Assembly: GCA_030836345.1 (NCBI GenBank)
Contig: JAURQA010000134.1
Span: 1 to 13,203 of the forward strand
DNA: 13,203 nucleotides
DNA from: Bacteroidota bacterium
GTDB taxonomy: Bacteria; Bacteroidota; Bacteroidia; NS11-12g; UBA955
Direction: 5' to 3'
A program made the position numbers and the translations under genes. This document shows positions 5,722-13,016 of this stretch, piece by piece (position 1 is the stretch's first letter; each line of letters begins with the position of its first letter). The notes beneath the pieces were generated by a model. It was not told the origin of the DNA. It saw only the letters and a program-made list of their open reading frames with translations, and searched no databases.

Positions 5722-6603
5722 ATGAAAAAATTAATCGTTTTAATCCTCTTTATTACGGGGTACCATGCTAATTACGCACAGGTGTTTGGGCTCCAATTTG
5801 GAATGGGAACAAGTCATTACTTGGGCGATTTAGGTGGAAAACCCACGTATGGAACAAATGGACCATCGGATTTAGATTGGGAAACAACGCGGTATGTTTT
5901 AAATACAGGCCTTAGAATAAATGTTTCTCCAACCTTTGCTTTTCGACTCACAGGATCCTATGGCCGGTTGGCTGGTGATGACAAATACACCACTAACCTG
6001 GAGCGAAGAAGCAGAAATTTGAGTTTTCATAGTCACATTGCTGAGGGGTCTTTAACCATGCAAGCAAACCTTGGAAAGAATAAACGCATGTATGTTTTTG
6101 GAGGACTTGGATATTTTACATTTAACCCCAAAACCAAGCTGGGAAACTCTGTTTATGAACTTCACAAATACGGAACAGAAGGTCAGTATCACAATCCCCA
6201 AAAGGCACCATATGCCCTAAACGCAGTTTCTTTTCCATTTGGTGTAGGGTATAAATTGGCCGCTACTAAAAATGGATACTTTTCACTGGAATTTTCTTTT
6301 AGAAAAACAACAACAGATTACATTGATGATGTAAGCACAACTTATGCAGATCCTACGCTGTTAACCGCAAGTAATGGATCTATAGCTGTACAACTGAGCA
6401 ACCGTAGTTTACCCACAGGAATCCCTGGTTTTTCTGAGCCTGGAGCGATAAGGGGCAATAGCAAAAACAATGATAATTTCTCTTTTTTAACCATCAACTA
6501 TATCTTACAAATTGGTGTTAAAGATTACGGGGTTGGGTTTGGTGATGGCAAAAAACACCGCGGTCGAAGAAGAAAAGGAAGCTGCCCAGATATGACATTT
6601 TAA
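5722..6603 (+). CDS. Outer-membrane beta-barrel protein, DUF6089-like
   Basis: A 293-residue exported protein. Residues 1-20 (MKKLIVLILFITGYHANYAQ) are a signal peptide with an AQ-type cleavage site. The mature N-terminus FGLQFGMGTSHYLGDLGG matches the start of the DUF6089 barrel family, which is widespread in Bacteroidota and of unknown molecular function. Later strands include YVLNTGLRINVSPTFAFRLT, SHIAEGSLTMQANLG and MYVFGGLGYFTFNPK, then YFSLEFSFRKTTTDYIDDVS and FLTINYILQIGVKDY. The barrel is followed by an unusual basic tail (KKHRGRRRKGS) ending CPDMTF, too charged to lie in the membrane, so it probably hangs in the periplasm. The gene is 217 bases from the epimerase gene and 41 bases before purQ, which has its own promoter box, so it appears monocistronic. 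The family assignment is by recognition of the conserved N-terminal motif. Confidence 0.78.
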   Translation: MKKLIVLILFITGYHANYAQVFGLQFGMGTSHYLGDLGGKPTYGTNGPSDLDWETTRYVLNTGLRINVSPTFAFRLTGSYGRLAGDDKYTTNLERRSRNLSFHSHIAEGSLTMQANLGKNKRMYVFGGLGYFTFNPKTKLGNSVYELHKYGTEGQYHNPQKAPYALNAVSFPFGVGYKLAATKNGYFSLEFSFRKTTTDYIDDVSTTYADPTLLTASNGSIAVQLSNRSLPTGIPGFSEPGAIRGNSKNNDNFSFLTINYILQIGVKDYGVGFGDGKKHRGRRRKGSCPDMTF

Positions 6604-6630
6604 AGCTATCGTTATTCTAAATTAAAGCCT

Positions 6631-6638
6631 TATTTTTG
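6631..6638 (+). promoter_or_regulatory. TAnnTTTG -7 box of purQ
   Basis: TATTTTTG is an exact match ending 6 bases before the ATG at 6645. A frame starting at the TTG at 6636 would overlap this box, which argues for the ATG. No -33 TTG is visible at the expected spacing. Confidence 0.5.
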
Positions 6639-6644
6639 CAGCAT

Positions 6645-7340
6645 ATGAAATGGGGTGTGGTAATCTTTCCGGGAAGCAATTGTGATCATGATTTAATTAG
6701 AGTCTTAAAAAATACAGGTTCTGGTGATGTGGTGGAACTATGGCATAAAGACAAAAATTTGCACGAATGCACGCATGTTTTTTTACCTGGCGGGTTCAGT
6801 TATGGCGATTATCTAAGAAGTGGTTCTATTGCTAAATTAAGCCCTATTATGGAAAGCATAAGAACACATGCTGAAAATGGTGGTTTTGTCATGGGTATAT
6901 GCAACGGGTTTCAGATTCTTTGTGAGTCAGGACTTCTTCCAGGAGCGCTTATGCACAATACCAGTATGAAGTTTATTTGTAAAAATGTTCATTTAAAACC
7001 CATCAGTAAAAAGGCTGCAGTAAGCAAGAATGTAGCAAATGTTATACAGATTCCCATTGCGCACGGCGAGGGTCGTTTTTATTGTAGCGCTGAAGAATTG
7101 GAGAAAATAGAAGCAAATCAGCAGGTGTTATTTAAATATTCAACAGAGACTGGTGAGATCAACAACAAATCAAACCCAAATGGTAGTCTGAATAATATAG
7201 CTGGTGTTTGCAATGAAGGGTTTAATGTTTTTGGCATGATGCCACACCCCGAAAGAGCCGCGGAAGATTTTCTATTGAACCAAGAGGGTTTAGAAATCAT
7301 CCATTCTATTATTAGAGAAGCGAACCTTGCTCTAGCCTAA
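6645..7340 (+). CDS. purQ: Phosphoribosylformylglycinamidine synthase, glutaminase subunit
   Basis: A 231-residue class I glutamine amidotransferase that supplies ammonia to PurL in the fourth step of de novo purine synthesis. The N-terminus VVIFPGSNCDHD (residues 5-16) is diagnostic of PurQ. FLPGGFSYGDYLRSG (46-60) is the oxyanion and substrate region. The nucleophile elbow is MGICNGFQ with C86, and the triad is completed by H201 and E203 in MMPHPERAAED. The length is normal for a free-standing subunit. Most Bacteroidota I know carry this domain fused to the C-terminus of a large PurL, so a separate purQ is notable; neither purL nor purS is in the window. The ATG at 6645 is preferred over a TTG three codons upstream that lies in the promoter box. 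The gene is convergent with the prfA side. Confidence 0.93.
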   Translation: MKWGVVIFPGSNCDHDLIRVLKNTGSGDVVELWHKDKNLHECTHVFLPGGFSYGDYLRSGSIAKLSPIMESIRTHAENGGFVMGICNGFQILCESGLLPGALMHNTSMKFICKNVHLKPISKKAAVSKNVANVIQIPIAHGEGRFYCSAEELEKIEANQQVLFKYSTETGEINNKSNPNGSLNNIAGVCNEGFNVFGMMPHPERAAEDFLLNQEGLEIIHSIIREANLALA

Positions 7341-7653
7341 CAATCTACTGGGTAAACCTCACTCAAGTCCACACTTTCTGTTTGGATGGTTAATTAATCT
7401 TTAAATTCTTTTGGGTTTCACATTGTAAGTTTTGTGTAAATAAGTGGTTGTTCGTGCAACAAAACACATGGATGGGGAGACTAAGTATTGTAAGGTTTTC
7501 TATATGTATTCACATAATGGAACACCTTTTGTAATTAGTAAAGTAACTCATGAGTAGCACTGCCAAAATATCAAAGAAAAGTACGGTTAGAATAAAAGTT
7601 CCAAACCAACGGAGAGATTTGGGCATGGAACAAAAAGCAGCTGGTATTTAAAC
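7341..7653. other. Gap between convergent purQ and prfA
   Basis: This stretch has no large frame. Its right half holds a possible 38-codon membrane ORF on minus (7510-7626) and a less convincing 33-codon frame on plus. The left half contains a TTAATTAA palindrome (7390-7397) and a weak five-pair hairpin (7448-7462, arms TTGTT and AACAA). I find no convincing terminator for either purQ or prfA, and no RNA gene. Confidence 0.5.
7510..7626 (-). CDS. Possible 38-residue single-pass membrane peptide
   Basis: A small frame from the ATG at 7626 to the TGA at 7510-7512, on the prfA strand and 27 bases after the prfA stop. The N-terminus is basic (MPKSLRW), followed by one uninterrupted apolar segment at about residues 8-28 (FGTFILTVLFFDILAVLLMSY), abridged here to its core TFILTVLFFDILAVLL, and a short basic tail (NYKRC). 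That is the layout of a single-pass inner-membrane peptide. It could be co-transcribed with prfA. I know no family for it, and no promoter box or Shine-Dalgarno is seen, so it could be a chance frame in A/T-rich DNA. Confidence 0.35.
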   Translation of the reverse strand: MPKSLRWFGTFILTVLFFDILAVLLMSYFTNYKRCSIM

Positions 7654-8721
7654 TTATTCGCTCGCTTTCATTTTTTCTGCATTTTCTGCCACCTGAAGCG
7701 CATTTATTATTTCACCAACATCACCATTTATAATTGCGTTAAGGTTATATAGCGTTAAACCTATTCTGTGATCAGTTACACGCCCTTGGGGATAATTATA
7801 TGTTCGGATTTTAGCACTTCTATCTCCTGTACTAACCAGTGTCTTTCTTTTGCTTGCCACCTCTGCTTGTCGCTTATTTACCTCTGCTTCATAAAGCCGA
7901 GTTCTTAGCATCTCCATGGCCTTAATCCGATTGCCTAGTTGTGTTCTGTCTTGAGAACAAACCACCACTTCTCCTGTTGGAATATGGGTAAGCTGAACCT
8001 TTGTTTCTACCTTATTCACGTTCTGACCTCCAGCCCCTCCACTTCTAGATGTCTCCATTTTAACATCAGAGTCTTTTAACTCAAAGTCTAACTCTTCAGC
8101 CTCAGGCATTACTACGACACTTGCCGCGCTTGTATGAACCCTTCCTTGGCTTTCGGTTTCGGGCACGCGCTGCACCCTATGGACTCCGCTTTCATATTTA
8201 AGCGTACCATAAGCCCCAAGGCCTGTAACTTCAACTATGGCCTTTGAATAGCCTCCTGAGGTCCCTTCAACTGCTTCAACAATATGGGCTTTAAACCCAC
8301 TTGTTTCACAATACCTTAAATACATTCTAACTAAATCTCCAGCAAATATGGAGGATTCGTCTCCACCCGCACCCGCTCTTAGTTCAATGACTGCATTTTT
8401 TTCATCCTCAGGATCTTTGGGTAGAAGTTGTACGCGTATGGTCTCCTCTAATTCGGGAAGCTGTGGTTCCAACATGTCCAATTCTTCTTTGGCCATGTCT
8501 TTCATTTCTTTATCTGTTTCCGTTTTAAGTATTTCTTTTGCCTCTGAAACACCCTCTATTATTTTTTTATATGTAAAATAACTATTTACCAACTCTTTTA
8601 AACTTCCATACTCCCTGTTTAATTTGGTAAATTGTTTCATGTCAGAAACAACCTCTGGGCTTGAGAGCAAAAGTTCAATTTCCTTAAACCTGGCATATAT
8701 AGCTTCTAGTTTCTCTAACAT
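7654..8721 (-). CDS. prfA: Peptide chain release factor 1
   Basis: A 355-residue class I release factor that reads UAA and UAG in the ribosomal A site and triggers peptide release. The order is normal: an N-terminal helical domain (residues 1-100), the RAGAGGDE segment (115-122), the codon-recognition loop [19 protein letters not shown] with the tripeptide P187-E-T189, the catalytic loop [14 protein letters not shown] with GGQ at 231-233, and the C-terminal [11 protein letters not shown] segment. The P-x-T tripeptide marks RF1; RF2 has SPF. The glutamine of GGQ is the usual PrmC methylation site, but prmC is not in the window. The ATG sits 2 bases after the stop of the upstream secreted-protein gene. 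A separate -7 box lies inside that gene's end, so it can be expressed both from the pheS operon and alone. Confidence 0.96.
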   Translation of the reverse strand: MLEKLEAIYARFKEIELLLSSPEVVSDMKQFTKLNREYGSLKELVNSYFTYKKIIEGVSEAKEILKTETDKEMKDMAKEELDMLEPQLPELEETIRVQLLPKDPEDEKNAVIELRAGAGGDESSIFAGDLVRMYLRYCETSGFKAHIVEAVEGTSGGYSKAIVEVTGLGAYGTLKYESGVHRVQRVPETESQGRVHTSAASVVVMPEAEELDFELKDSDVKMETSRSGGAGGQNVNKVETKVQLTHIPTGEVVVCSQDRTQLGNRIKAMEMLRTRLYEAEVNKRQAEVASKRKTLVSTGDRSAKIRTYNYPQGRVTDHRIGLTLYNLNAIINGDVGEIINALQVAENAEKMKASE

Positions 8722-8723
8722 TT

Positions 8724-9467
8724 TTATTTTATTTTTTGCAAAATTAATCCGTTTTGGGTTTGCAAAACATAATTGTTTTGAGATATTCCAATAGGAATTG
8801 AGTCAAAGCCAAAAGATCTACTGTATGTTTTTTTTGCAAAAGAAAAGGATAGTGTGCCGTTCACAATTTTTGCTGGAAACTTATAACTTCTAATCATATA
8901 GGCATCCTTCTCTGTACCGATGTACTTCAAGTTTGGAGTGAACCCAATTAGTTCTGTTCCGTTTTGAATATAAACTTCTCTCCCTAAATCATAAATCCTC
9001 TGTATTCCGCGACTCTCAATGTTGGGTAAAACATTACTTTGTGTTATGAGTTTACCATCAGGAGAAATCTTCTGTAATGTTTTGGTGTTTTGATTAAAAA
9101 TCCAATACATCCCTTCAATACTGCGACCAAAATGGGAAACGCTCATTGGATTAATCTCATATAAATTATGTTCCATGAGAATATTCATTTGATTATCTAG
9201 TAAAACAAGCGTTCCGTTCTTGTAAAAGAAAAGCGCTATTTCTAATGGGAATGAAGCATCTATAATAGGGTCATTGCCATAATTAGACAAACCGAACCTT
9301 TGCGTGTTTGTGTTCCCTATGGTTTGTTTCTCTAGTTCTTGATTTGTATTAAAATGGTAGGTGTTGTTAAAGTTATCAATATCGCTGCGGTGAATAGCAG
9401 GTAAATCTTGCAAATCAACAGTGCATGTTTTTAAAAGAAGTCCTAGAATTAATAGTGGTTTAATCAT
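8724..9467 (-). CDS. Exported protein of unknown function, beta-repeat rich
   Basis: A 247-residue protein I do not recognise. The N-terminus [15 protein letters not shown] is a short signal-like segment. LKTC is a poor lipobox, so secretion into the periplasm is more likely than lipidation, though lipidation is possible. The rest holds four or more short, similar beta-strand units of the type [11 protein letters not shown] followed by a turn ([55 protein letters not shown]), suggesting a partial or small beta-propeller. The ATG overlaps the lpxH stop by 8 bases, so translation is probably coupled to lpxH, and prfA follows after 2 bases. The tight placement after a lipid A gene suggests an envelope role, but that is inference only. 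Confidence 0.7.
   Translation of the reverse strand: MIKPLLILGLLLKTCTVDLQDLPAIHRSDIDNFNNTYHFNTNQELEKQTIGNTNTQRFGLSNYGNDPIIDASFPLEIALFFYKNGTLVLLDNQMNILMEHNLYEINPMSVSHFGRSIEGMYWIFNQNTKTLQKISPDGKLITQSNVLPNIESRGIQRIYDLGREVYIQNGTELIGFTPNLKYIGTEKDAYMIRSYKFPAKIVNGTLSFSFAKKTYSRSFGFDSIPIGISQNNYVLQTQNGLILQKIK
8739..8746 (-). promoter_or_regulatory. Internal TAnnTTTG -7 box for prfA
   Basis: TAATTTTG on the minus strand matches exactly. It lies within the final codons of the preceding gene, 17 bases before the prfA ATG. A TTG lies 16 bases upstream, slightly short of ideal spacing. It would let prfA be transcribed independently of pheS-lpxH. The leader between box and ATG is nearly all A and T. Confidence 0.45.
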
Positions 9468-10203
9468 TCCAATAAAGCAGCTTTAGTTCACACCCATCAA
9501 AAACAGCATATGAATTGCAATGAATCCACTCCCCAAGGTTTATATATTTAGATTGACCTATGTTTAAATTAATGGGTAAATGCCTATGACCAAAAATAAA
9601 ATAATCAATTTCTGCCCCTTCCGCTAGTTTTGCTTTGCAAAACTGCGTTAAAAACTCTTTATCATCACCCAAATATTGATTTTCTTTCTCAAAATCTTTT
9701 TTAGCCAACCTGCTTTTATTGCTTAAAAAAGCACCCATTCCCAGTGCAAAATTTGGATGTAACCGTGAAAAAAGCCATCTATTTAAGCGGCTTCGAAAAA
9801 CTTTTTTGAGAACTTTATAACTTCTGTCTCCAGGACCTAAACCATCACCATGATGAACAAAGAATTTTTTATTGTTGTGCTCAAATATCAGTTCGTCTGA
9901 TATTATTTCAACTCCACATTCTTTTTCAAAATAATCCAGCATCCACATATCATGATTACCCTTAAACATGTAAACTTTTATTCCATCACTGTGTAAATCA
10001 TAAAGCTTTGAAAACAATCTAAAATACCCTTTTGGAACAACGCGTTTGTATTCGAACCAAAAGTCAAAAACATCTCCTACCAGAAATATTTTTTCTGCAT
10101 TATTTTTTCTGGCGTGTTCAAGAAAATTAAGGATTTTTTGCTCTTGTGCGTTCACATCTTGATTGTGTAAACCTAAATGAAAATCACTAGCAAAATAAAG
10201 CAT
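9460..10203 (-). CDS. lpxH: UDP-2,3-diacylglucosamine diphosphatase
   Basis: A 247-residue calcineurin-like metallophosphoesterase that cleaves UDP-2,3-diacylglucosamine to lipid X and UMP, the fourth step of lipid A synthesis, at the inner face of the inner membrane. All metal-site motifs are present: D7-x-H9 (ASDFHLG), GDVFDFW with D44 and D47, GNHD (82-85), HHGDG (117-121) and GHRH (205-208). The GDVFDFW spacing and the basic region RSRLNRWLFSRLHP (137-150), expected to contact the membrane, fit LpxH-type enzymes of Bacteroidota rather than general phosphodiesterases. The ATG at 10203 is chosen. A TTG start at 10227 would overlap the pheS end, and the homologous N-terminus begins at MLYFASD. 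It follows pheS by 7 bases and overlaps the next gene by 8, so it is operonic. Confidence 0.88.
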   Translation of the reverse strand: MLYFASDFHLGLHNQDVNAQEQKILNFLEHARKNNAEKIFLVGDVFDFWFEYKRVVPKGYFRLFSKLYDLHSDGIKVYMFKGNHDMWMLDYFEKECGVEIISDELIFEHNNKKFFVHHGDGLGPGDRSYKVLKKVFRSRLNRWLFSRLHPNFALGMGAFLSNKSRLAKKDFEKENQYLGDDKEFLTQFCKAKLAEGAEIDYFIFGHRHLPINLNIGQSKYINLGEWIHCNSYAVFDGCELKLLYWND

Positions 10204-10210
10204 CCTTTTT

Positions 10211-11221
10211 TTATATTTCTCCTTCAAACTGTTTTAAAAAACGAGTATCGTTGTTAAATAAATCTCGTATATCTCCAATGTTATATTTTAACATTGTCAT
10301 TCGGTCTATACCCATACCAAAGGCGAAACCAGAATAAACTTCTGGATCAATATTACAGTTTGTTAAAACATTTGGATGAACCATACCGCATCCCATCACT
10401 TCCAACCAACCAGTACCTTTAGTTAAACGTCTTGCATCTTCTGTATCTAATCCCGCCCAGATATCCATTTCCGCACTCGGCTCTGTAAATGGGAAATAAC
10501 TGCTTCTAAACCGTATCTTGGTATTTGGTCCAAATAGTTGTTGAACGAAGGAGTATAAAGTTTGTTTTAAATCTGCAAAGTTTACACCTTTATCAATATA
10601 TAATCCCTCTATTTGATGAAAAAAACAATTACTCCTACTACTTATAGCCTCATTTCTATATACTCTTCCAGGCATTACTATTCTAAAAGGAGGAGTTCCT
10701 TTTTCCATTTCTCTTATTTGAACACTACTAGTATGAGTGCGTAATACTTTTTCACCAATGAAAAATGTATCTTGCATATCTCTAGCCGGGTGTTCTTCCT
10801 CGAAATTAAGAGCTGTGAAATTATGCCAATCGTCTTCTATTTCTGGACCTTCTCTCAAATCAAAACCCATTGAATAAAAGATTTCATAAATTTTATTTTC
10901 AGTAATTTTTATTGGGTGTAGAGAGCCATATTTCTTTGCATTCAGCGGAATATCATTATCAAATAAGTTGCTGTCTTTTTTGCCTTCACAAAATATTTTT
11001 TGCTTTTCCGTTAAAAAAACTTCGTATTTTTTTTTGAGAATATTAATTGGTTTTCCAAAGGTTTTTTTATCCTCTGGAGCAACTGTTCTAAATTGTTGAA
11101 TGAGAGCAGACAACTTGCCTTTTCTAGAAAGGTAGGTCAATTTAAAGTTTTCCAATTCCTCGGCAGACTCAATTTTTATTGAGTTTAAAACATTCTCTAA
11201 TTCTTCAATGGCTAATTTCAT
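10211..11221 (-). CDS. pheS: Phenylalanine--tRNA ligase alpha subunit
   Basis: A 336-residue catalytic subunit of the (alpha-beta)2 class II synthetase that charges tRNA-Phe. An N-terminal coiled-coil (residues about 1-85, with SRKGKLSALI) contacts tRNA. The catalytic domain shows THTSSVQIREM, motif 2 (RIVMPGRVYRNEAISSRSN) followed by the phenylalanine-site FFHQIEGLYID, the conserved FPFTEPSAEMD, GTGWLEVMGCGMVHPNVL, and motif 3 GFAFGMGIDRMTML. The EAISSRSNCFFHQ variant is typical of Bacteroidota. pheT is not adjacent, which is common in this phylum. The ATG at 11221 is used because a TTG start at 11233 would lie inside the TACATTTG promoter box. It leads the run with lpxH, the exported protein and prfA. 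Confidence 0.96.
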   Translation of the reverse strand: MKLAIEELENVLNSIKIESAEELENFKLTYLSRKGKLSALIQQFRTVAPEDKKTFGKPINILKKKYEVFLTEKQKIFCEGKKDSNLFDNDIPLNAKKYGSLHPIKITENKIYEIFYSMGFDLREGPEIEDDWHNFTALNFEEEHPARDMQDTFFIGEKVLRTHTSSVQIREMEKGTPPFRIVMPGRVYRNEAISSRSNCFFHQIEGLYIDKGVNFADLKQTLYSFVQQLFGPNTKIRFRSSYFPFTEPSAEMDIWAGLDTEDARRLTKGTGWLEVMGCGMVHPNVLTNCNIDPEVYSGFAFGMGIDRMTMLKYNIGDIRDLFNNDTRFLKQFEGEI

Positions 11222-11230
11222 TGTTCGTTG

Positions 11231-11238
11231 CAAATGTA
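11231..11238 (-). promoter_or_regulatory. TAnnTTTG -7 box of pheS and the downstream operon
   Basis: TACATTTG on the minus strand ends 9 bases before the pheS ATG at 11221. It is identical to the box before the Fe-S gene and shares the following CA. No TTG is found at -33; the corresponding region is A-rich. Confidence 0.5.
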
Positions 11239-11630
11239 GGGACTTATTTTTTTTGAATTTGATTCCCTTTTCCCACAGACTAGTATATATATATTATATC
11301 TTTTATATAAAGAGTATTATATAATATAGCTCTGTGGATATAGTGATAAGTCAATTTTTTTTTACTTGAATTTATATAATTCACATACTTATCCTTTAGA
11401 TATTTTTTATTAACTTATTGAAAATTAATATTTACTTAATAATAATACACAAAAAATATCTACGTTGATATCCTTTATTTATAATCTTAATTATAGAACA
11501 AGATTGGGATAATAGGAGTATAAGTGATAGGTAATTAACACTGTTTTTAAAACCGTTAACTTATTCATCTTTACGTATATATTATAAACTCGTTTTTTAA
11601 CGTATTTCACATAAAAAACACCAGTTATAT
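11239..11630. other. 392-bp AT-rich noncoding island (about 21% GC)
   Basis: By my count 84 of 392 bases are G or C, against roughly 25-50% in sampled coding lines. There is no plausible frame. The pheS-proximal end holds nested inverted repeats (11273-11337) and a near-consensus DnaA box (TGTGGATAT, 11333-11341). Weaker two-mismatch DnaA-like sites lie at 11269-11277, 11377-11385, 11443-11451 and 11504-11512. It may be a long upstream region of pheS, the 3' region of the lipoprotein gene, or a replication-origin-like element. It contains no obvious tRNA or riboswitch. Confidence 0.6.
11273..11337. repeat. Nested inverted repeat upstream of pheS
   Basis: The outer arms CCACAGA (11273-11279) and TCTGTGG (11331-11337) are perfect complements. 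Inside them TATATTATAT (11290-11299) pairs with ATATAATATA (11319-11328), and the centre holds the palindrome TTTATATAAA (11302-11311). The whole could extrude as a cruciform or be read as paired protein sites around an easily melted core. It lies about 40-100 bases upstream of the expected pheS transcription start, so it is not in the pheS leader. Confidence 0.5.
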
Positions 11631-13016
11631 TTATAACTTAATACGGTTAGAAAATCTTTTTAGTAGAGTAATTCCCTTTCTAAAAAAAACAGTTTCAGAC
11701 GTACTATTTTCCAAAGGATGATTTAATAAATGGTCTTGATTAGAATCTATAAAATATACTAACTTATAAATATCATTTGGTAATCGTAAAATTTCAACTT
11801 GATCTTTTGATAGAATTAAATAATCAACTAATTTATCTTTAGAGTTATATAAAAAAACGCTCATTTTCTCAGTTTGAGTGTTTTCGATTTCCAAAACCAT
11901 GGGTTTTACATAAGATATTTGAATTATTTGTGATTTGTTGTAATTGTCTTTTGAATAACTAAGGGCTTTCTTACCTAATAATATTTGGGCCTCCGTAACA
12001 ATTGAATCTGTAATAATCTCAACACTATTGGTGTTTTTTATGCTGATTTCTGGCTTATATAAAGTGTCTCGATCAATAATAACAATAAAAGAATCCGGAT
12101 TAATATTACGTATAGGAAAATTTGTACTTAGTATTACTTTGTTAGTATCTGCTGTGCTTCGTGTTCCTTGTGAAACAATAGAATAGAATTCTGAGGAATC
12201 TATTTTAGCGCTTATCTTATTAAACCGGTTAGTAAAAAGAGCTGTGTCGGAAATGTTAGATAATATGACGGTGTCTTTATATGCAGTATAACTCTTATTA
12301 TAAAGGTTGTTTTTAGATAATCCGCATAAATAAACTATCGGGCCATTTTTAGTTACTTTTAGCACTTTATCATTAGGAGGAATTAAGAAAACCTTGACAC
12401 TATCATAAGCGCTACGGATAATATTTCCTTTTTCTTGTGGATCAAATAAAGAGTTGTTGTTTTTATCTTGAAAAACAGACATTACTAATTCAACAGAATC
12501 GGGAATTCCAGAAATACTGGTGGAATCTTTGCTTATAGTATACCGATATGTGTTGCTTTTTGAGTTAAAGCTCAATAAAAGGGTTTCTTTCTTTTTGAAG
12601 TTCTGAATAAATAAGTTACGCTTAGAAGAATCTACAATTGAACCTGTTGAAAACAGAAAAACAGGGTAGTCTCCAACGTTTCCTTCATTTAAATCCGAAA
12701 TAGCCTTATTAAAACGAATATTATAAGTCGTGTTTTTTGCTAAAGAATCTGCTCTTAAATGGATGGTTAAGCTTTTGTTTTTGGTCTTAATGACGGGCTT
12801 TGGAAATATAAGTGGGTTTATTTCTATTAACTCTGGTTTGATTACGACATTTTCATTAAACACAAAAAGGATGTTGGATGGCTTTGAGCTCGCTCTAAGC
12901 ACAGCGCTATCTAAGGCCACTATTGGCGATTCTACATCTTTATCCCCGCCTGATGGCGACTGTATAGAGGCACAACTCAAGAGAACTAGGCTAAAAAAAA
13001 TAGTATATCTATTCAT
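11631..13016 (-). CDS. Ig-like (Big_5) domain lipoprotein
   Basis: A 461-residue envelope lipoprotein. Residues 1-15 (MNRYTIFFSLVLLSC) are a type II signal with lipobox LLSC and lipidated C15, followed by ASIQSPSGGDKD, the typical (S/T)GG-x-KD opening of this Bacteroidota family. Residues about 28-126 form the bacterial Ig-like Big_5 fold: SPIVALDS, ILFVFNENVVI, NTTYNIRFNKAISDLNEGN and FLFSTG. The DLNEGN and FSTG motifs are characteristic. The remaining 330 residues are beta-rich, with a segment resembling a calcium or prealbumin-like turn (SVFQDKNNNSLFDPQEKGN), echoed near the end by YFIDSNQDHLLNHP. It is somewhat shorter than relatives of roughly 550 residues that I recall. The function is unknown. 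The ATG directly follows the mnmG stop. The gene is noticeably A/T-rich. Confidence 0.82.
   Translation of the reverse strand: MNRYTIFFSLVLLSCASIQSPSGGDKDVESPIVALDSAVLRASSKPSNILFVFNENVVIKPELIEINPLIFPKPVIKTKNKSLTIHLRADSLAKNTTYNIRFNKAISDLNEGNVGDYPVFLFSTGSIVDSSKRNLFIQNFKKKETLLLSFNSKSNTYRYTISKDSTSISGIPDSVELVMSVFQDKNNNSLFDPQEKGNIIRSAYDSVKVFLIPPNDKVLKVTKNGPIVYLCGLSKNNLYNKSYTAYKDTVILSNISDTALFTNRFNKISAKIDSSEFYSIVSQGTRSTADTNKVILSTNFPIRNINPDSFIVIIDRDTLYKPEISIKNTNSVEIITDSIVTEAQILLGKKALSYSKDNYNKSQIIQISYVKPMVLEIENTQTEKMSVFLYNSKDKLVDYLILSKDQVEILRLPNDIYKLVYFIDSNQDHLLNHPLENSTSETVFFRKGITLLKRFSNRIKL

Noticed and set aside
7448..7462. Possible hairpin or tRNA T-arm (TTGTT/AACAA around CGTGC)
   Set aside because: It has only five pairs, lacks the TTCRA loop of a T-arm, and there is no cloverleaf around it and no T-run for a terminator.
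7550..7651. A 33-codon basic frame on the plus strand between purQ and prfA
   Set aside because: It overlaps the more protein-like 38-codon minus frame, has no promoter box or Shine-Dalgarno, and its composition looks like the reverse of a hydrophobic coding strand.
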